Translations under genes and position numbers: made by a program
Assembly (NCBI GenBank): GCA_950295325.1
Contig: OX485803.1
Span: 64,745,554 to 64,809,553 of the forward strand
Direction: 5' to 3'
DNA from: Polytrichum commune
Taxonomy: Eukaryota; Streptophyta; Polytrichopsida; Polytrichales; Polytrichaceae
DNA: 64,000 bases
Notes under the pieces: model-generated
The model's database searches: none
What the model saw: only the letters and a program-made list of their open reading frames with translations
What the model was told of the DNA's origin: nothing
Shown: positions 61,216-64,000 of the stretch, one piece after another
Position numbering within the stretch: position 1 is the stretch's first letter
Layout of the letters: each line of letters begins with the position of its first letter

Positions 61216-61589
61216 ATCCTCACCATGTATACTTTTAACATTATCGCCTATCTTAGGTGGTTTAAAATTTTGGAGGTATGGAAGAGAAACCTACAATCAA
61301 CTTAGATGAACAATCCCAAACAGGGGATGGCACGCTCGTGCGAGCTTGGAGGTTAGTGAGAGAATCACCTTCTCACATCCCTTTTCTACATCACATTTGC
61401 AACAATACCTCACGTGAGGGGCTTACCTTTTCTTGTGTATTATGTTAGAAATCGAGGTTTCACCCTTGAATTCCTCATACCATATCACAAGTTTAGGAAT
61501 TACCCTCTTCTTTGTTCAACGACAATAACGTGTAAAAAAAATCCTTTTTAAATTAGTTAAATTTTCAATTGGAAGAAAGTTGTTCACCT
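61216..61589. other. Unassigned interior sequence
   Basis: Lies within the retrotransposon bounds. No homology to its other parts and no coding frame recognised. Confidence 0.35.
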
Positions 61590-61986
61590 GAAGCAATTCG
61601 CTACCTTCCTGATGTTAGAATTTCCACTCGACCATGATTGATAGGACACAACGGCCACTCTACAAATGCAACTCAAAAGCAATAACCTTCTAGTTTAAGA
61701 ACTTAAACGCTCATCCCGAAGTGAGCGTCAAAGTTGGATCTCCTAAATTTTGATTATCCCATAACTCTTAATGAACTAATTCGTGTTCTATTAAGGTGAT
61801 CTTATTATGCCATTCCAAGAAAGGTTTAGTAATCACCTTCACCGCGCTCCTTCTTTAATTGAAATTGCATAACCTTAAATAACTAAAATGAAAAACACAC
61901 CTTACTCGAACGTTCCTTCCTTATTTGGTCTCCAACTTCTCGCTCTCCTACCGCCTTCCAAGACCTCCTCCTCGTCCACGCTCGTT
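61590..61986 (-). repeat. Retrotransposon leader, minus orientation
   Basis: Read on the minus strand it follows the primer-binding site and matches 59656-60040. It is the leader of the main element. Confidence 0.7.
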
Positions 61987-62003
61987 TCCCGGCGGACGCA
62001 CCA
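61987..62003 (-). other. Primer-binding site candidate (minus orientation)
   Basis: On the minus strand TGGTGCGTCCGCCGGGA lies four bases after the TGACA end of LTR-B, exactly as at 59638. This identifies LTR-B as the 5' LTR of the minus-strand element. Confidence 0.7.
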
Positions 62004-62007
62004 TTTA

Positions 62008-63421
62008 TGTCACCCAAAGTTCGCCACCCTAAATTTCGTCCTAGTCCGAGTGGAAAATGTTGGAATGACACGTAGGAACTCCTTCTTGATATTTCAATGT
62101 ATAATTATTTCAACCAAAAGAGTGCGAGTATTTAAAAACACTTACCTCAATGGTCAATCACCAATACATTCAAAAGTTACACACACCCCTTCCTACCTAA
62201 TGAATCCAACACTTTAAGTCTAAACATCATAAATGAAAAACTATAAGAGTGTGTCACTATCTTTTTGGAAGTTTGGACATAGTCTCGGTTTTTTGGCTAT
62301 CAAAAATTCATACGAAGTCTAAAAAATAAGTTCTTGGTATCCATGGATAGGTAATGAAGTCCTCTACATGAATATGCAATAATATTTCTACTGCCAAAAA
62401 GTATATGGTGGCAATTCTACGCTGTTCCTTTTGAATCTGCACTTTTTCACTACTTTTTGGAAGTTTGGACATAGTCTCGGTTTTTTGGCTATCAAAAATT
62501 CATATGAAGTCTAAAAAATGAGTTCTTGGTATCCATGGGTAGGTAATGAAGTCCTCTACATGAATATGCAATAATGAATGCCTTGAGTCTAAACCACATC
62601 TAATAATGTAAGGCTAATTTTCAAGACTAATTGATCTTAACTCTTCACTTTATAACCTCGCAAACCTACGTGCCTCTCTCTTACTCCACACACACATAAG
62701 TTCACCTACTTCCATAATGTAACTTTGTAAGTCCAACAAAACTAAATGTTCCCATAAGAGACTTTGCACATCCGCATAAGTATAAGGCTAATCAATGTAA
62801 ATCCAAGTATTCAAACAAAGTCATAAATTTAAATTTAAATCATTCACGCCCAACTATTACTAACAAGAGGTCAAGCCCTCTTCAAGGCCAACTAGCCTTG
62901 GCTCCTAACCTTACACCCATGCACACACACGTGCTCCTATCTTGCTTCCCACGCACCCACACTTATAACACGTGGGGTGCCAAGGAGCACGAAAGAAAGA
63001 AAGGATGAGTGAGGGAAGAACGAGGTCTTAAATAACAAAGAGGAGGAGAGGGCATGAGGTAAGGATAGGGTGAGAGGATTAGAGCCTCCAATCACAACCT
63101 CTTAACCTTCTCCTTCTAAGTAGGGATTCATCCCATTCACAACGCTCTTCCATTCCTAAACCAACAAGGTGGATCCTAATGTGGACATTTAATCCGCGGA
63201 TCCCTTCTCGCCTCACCTTACTCCATACTCACCTAGTCAAGGCATTACTTCATTGAACTTAAACCTTGAGACAATCACACAACACCCCCTAATGTCTAAA
63301 CTTAATCCACACCACACTTCATTCTTTTTATATTTTTGTGAATAATTAATAACCGTTAAAACATAACTTCTAATGGTCTCAAAGACTTAAGAACACATGT
63401 GAACACCATTTTGGGCTCACA
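62008..63421 (-). repeat. 5' LTR (LTR-B), intact, 1414 bp
   Basis: Plus-strand ends TGTCACCC and GGGCTCACA. It has about 1.6 copies of the ~192-bp internal repeat, against about 2.7 in LTR-A. On the minus strand it carries G-box-like CACGTG words near CACGTGTTATAAG and a TATTTAAGACC stretch that could be a TATA-type promoter element. CCCCA follows at 63422. Confidence 0.85.
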
Positions 63422-63426
63422 CCCCA
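63422..63426. repeat. Target-site duplication, right copy (CCCCA)
   Basis: Identical to 51186-51190, directly after the TG...CA-bounded LTR. Confidence 0.85.
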
Positions 63427-64000
63427 CTCCTACGATGGTTAGAAAAAGACCACCTCGGACACCACTCTAACACTTCTGCAACCACATGTAATACCACAAC
63501 ATTTGCCGATGACCTAGCCATCATCACATACAACCTATTAAACATACAACTACAAATGAACGAACTACAAAAAAATCTCGGAATGGGCATACCTAGATCT
63601 AAACCTAACTAAATGCGTCATCACAAGAAGTCCTAACAAATCCACTTAAACCAATTGTATTCAAAGCCTACATACAAGCTCAAAACATCCTATTAAAATA
63701 ATAAGCCCTTTCCTACCCTATCCCAACATGAAGCTTACACATAATTGGGCACACACATTGTCCCCTCACTCAAATGGAACCTACAAAGTAGATACAACGA
63801 TGGGAAAGGAAGAGAAAAAATCAAAGCAAACAACACATGACCTCACCATCCACCATTAAACAAGAAATTCACATCTTGAATACGGTCATCAAGCCATGCA
63901 TAGCCTATGCTTACTATGTAGTCCCTTTTTCTAAACCCGATATCCAGAAGCTCAATAATGTTTTTAGCAAACTCACCAAAGAGATCTGCAACATCCCCAA
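63427..64000 (+). mobile_element. LINE reverse transcriptase remnant, right part (runs off the window)
   Basis: The plus strand reads LLRWLEKDHLGHHSNTS then the catalytic box FADDLAIIT (63502-63513 encode FADD). In shifted frames WAYLDLNLTKCVITRSPNKS follows, then IKPCIAYAYYVVPFSKPDIQ and KLTKEICNIP up to the window end. Several indels break the frame. It continues the RT read at 50940-51185 and belongs to a non-LTR retrotransposon. Confidence 0.8.

Larger units (their letters stand above)
51191..63421 (-). mobile_element. Rearranged Ty3/gypsy-type LTR retrotransposon, inserted in a LINE
   Basis: A 12,231-bp unit bounded by TGTCA on the left, CTCACA on the right and a perfect CCCCA target duplication. 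In minus-strand order: 5' LTR 63421-62008, primer-binding site 62003-61987, leader to about 61590, a scrambled inverted block 61575-57049, decayed gag 56996-55166, a duplicated linker-protease region 55184-52672, and a truncated 3' LTR 52671-51191. Reverse transcriptase and RNase H are absent. Over about 700 bp of their distal halves the two LTRs differ at only about three positions; they differ more, by roughly 4%, near the TGTCA end. Confidence 0.85.

Noticed and set aside
51191-63421. Intact autonomous retrotransposon or endogenous virus
   Set aside because: gag is frameshifted, reverse transcriptase and RNase H are absent, and no envelope-like or movement-protein-like frame is present.

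Overview
The window looks like nuclear DNA of a land plant. The genes are intron-rich with GT-AG introns. Two of them give clearly plant-type proteins: a UBA1-like ubiquitin E1, and a dienelactone hydrolase with a chloroplast-type transit peptide. An LRR-Roc-COR gene of the TORNADO1/ROCO type, moderate gene density (four recognisable gene loci in 64 kb) and many small terminal-inverted-repeat (TIR) elements, a Ty3/gypsy cluster and LINE remnants would suit a bryophyte or another non-seed plant. That placement is inference, not proof. No rRNA, tRNA, CRISPR or prokaryotic features were seen.

Layout. 1-5.2 kb is gene-free and carries several small TIR elements. 5.2-12.2 kb, minus strand, is a complete 8-exon ubiquitin-activating enzyme E1 gene (about 1060 aa). 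12.2-24.4 kb is gene-poor: a ~150-bp satellite-like repeat, nested TIR elements and a pogo-like element keeping a transposase C-terminus. 24.4-30.1 kb, plus strand, is an LRR-Roc-COR gene broken by two frameshifts and two in-frame stops. 32.0-34.9 kb, minus strand, is a dienelactone hydrolase gene whose first intron is filled by a tandem array of ~245-285-bp units. 35-41 kb is non-coding with further TIR and foldback repeats. 42.8-46.4 kb, plus strand, is a 6-exon BSD-domain gene with a ~155-bp tandem duplication ending at its start codon. 46.4-51 kb is non-coding with weak ORFs and a possible LINE fragment. 51.2-63.4 kb is a 12.2-kb rearranged Ty3/gypsy element on the minus strand, bounded by a perfect 5-bp target-site duplication (CCCCA) and lying inside the reverse-transcriptase region of an older, decayed LINE that runs off the right edge.

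The cellular genes do not form a pathway. E1 activates ubiquitin at the head of the ubiquitin-proteasome system, the hydrolase is probably plastid-targeted, the BSD protein is of unknown biochemical role, and the ROCO gene appears inactive. The most unusual part is the gypsy element. Its linker-plus-protease segment is tandemly duplicated, the reverse transcriptase and RNase H are missing where a short microhomology joins the protease region to the 3' LTR, and an inverted block (LTR, DD35E integrase, LTR piece, primer-binding site) sits between its gag and its leader. All boundaries were read by eye. Exon edges are supported by splice consensus, phase and family similarity, and no computation was run.
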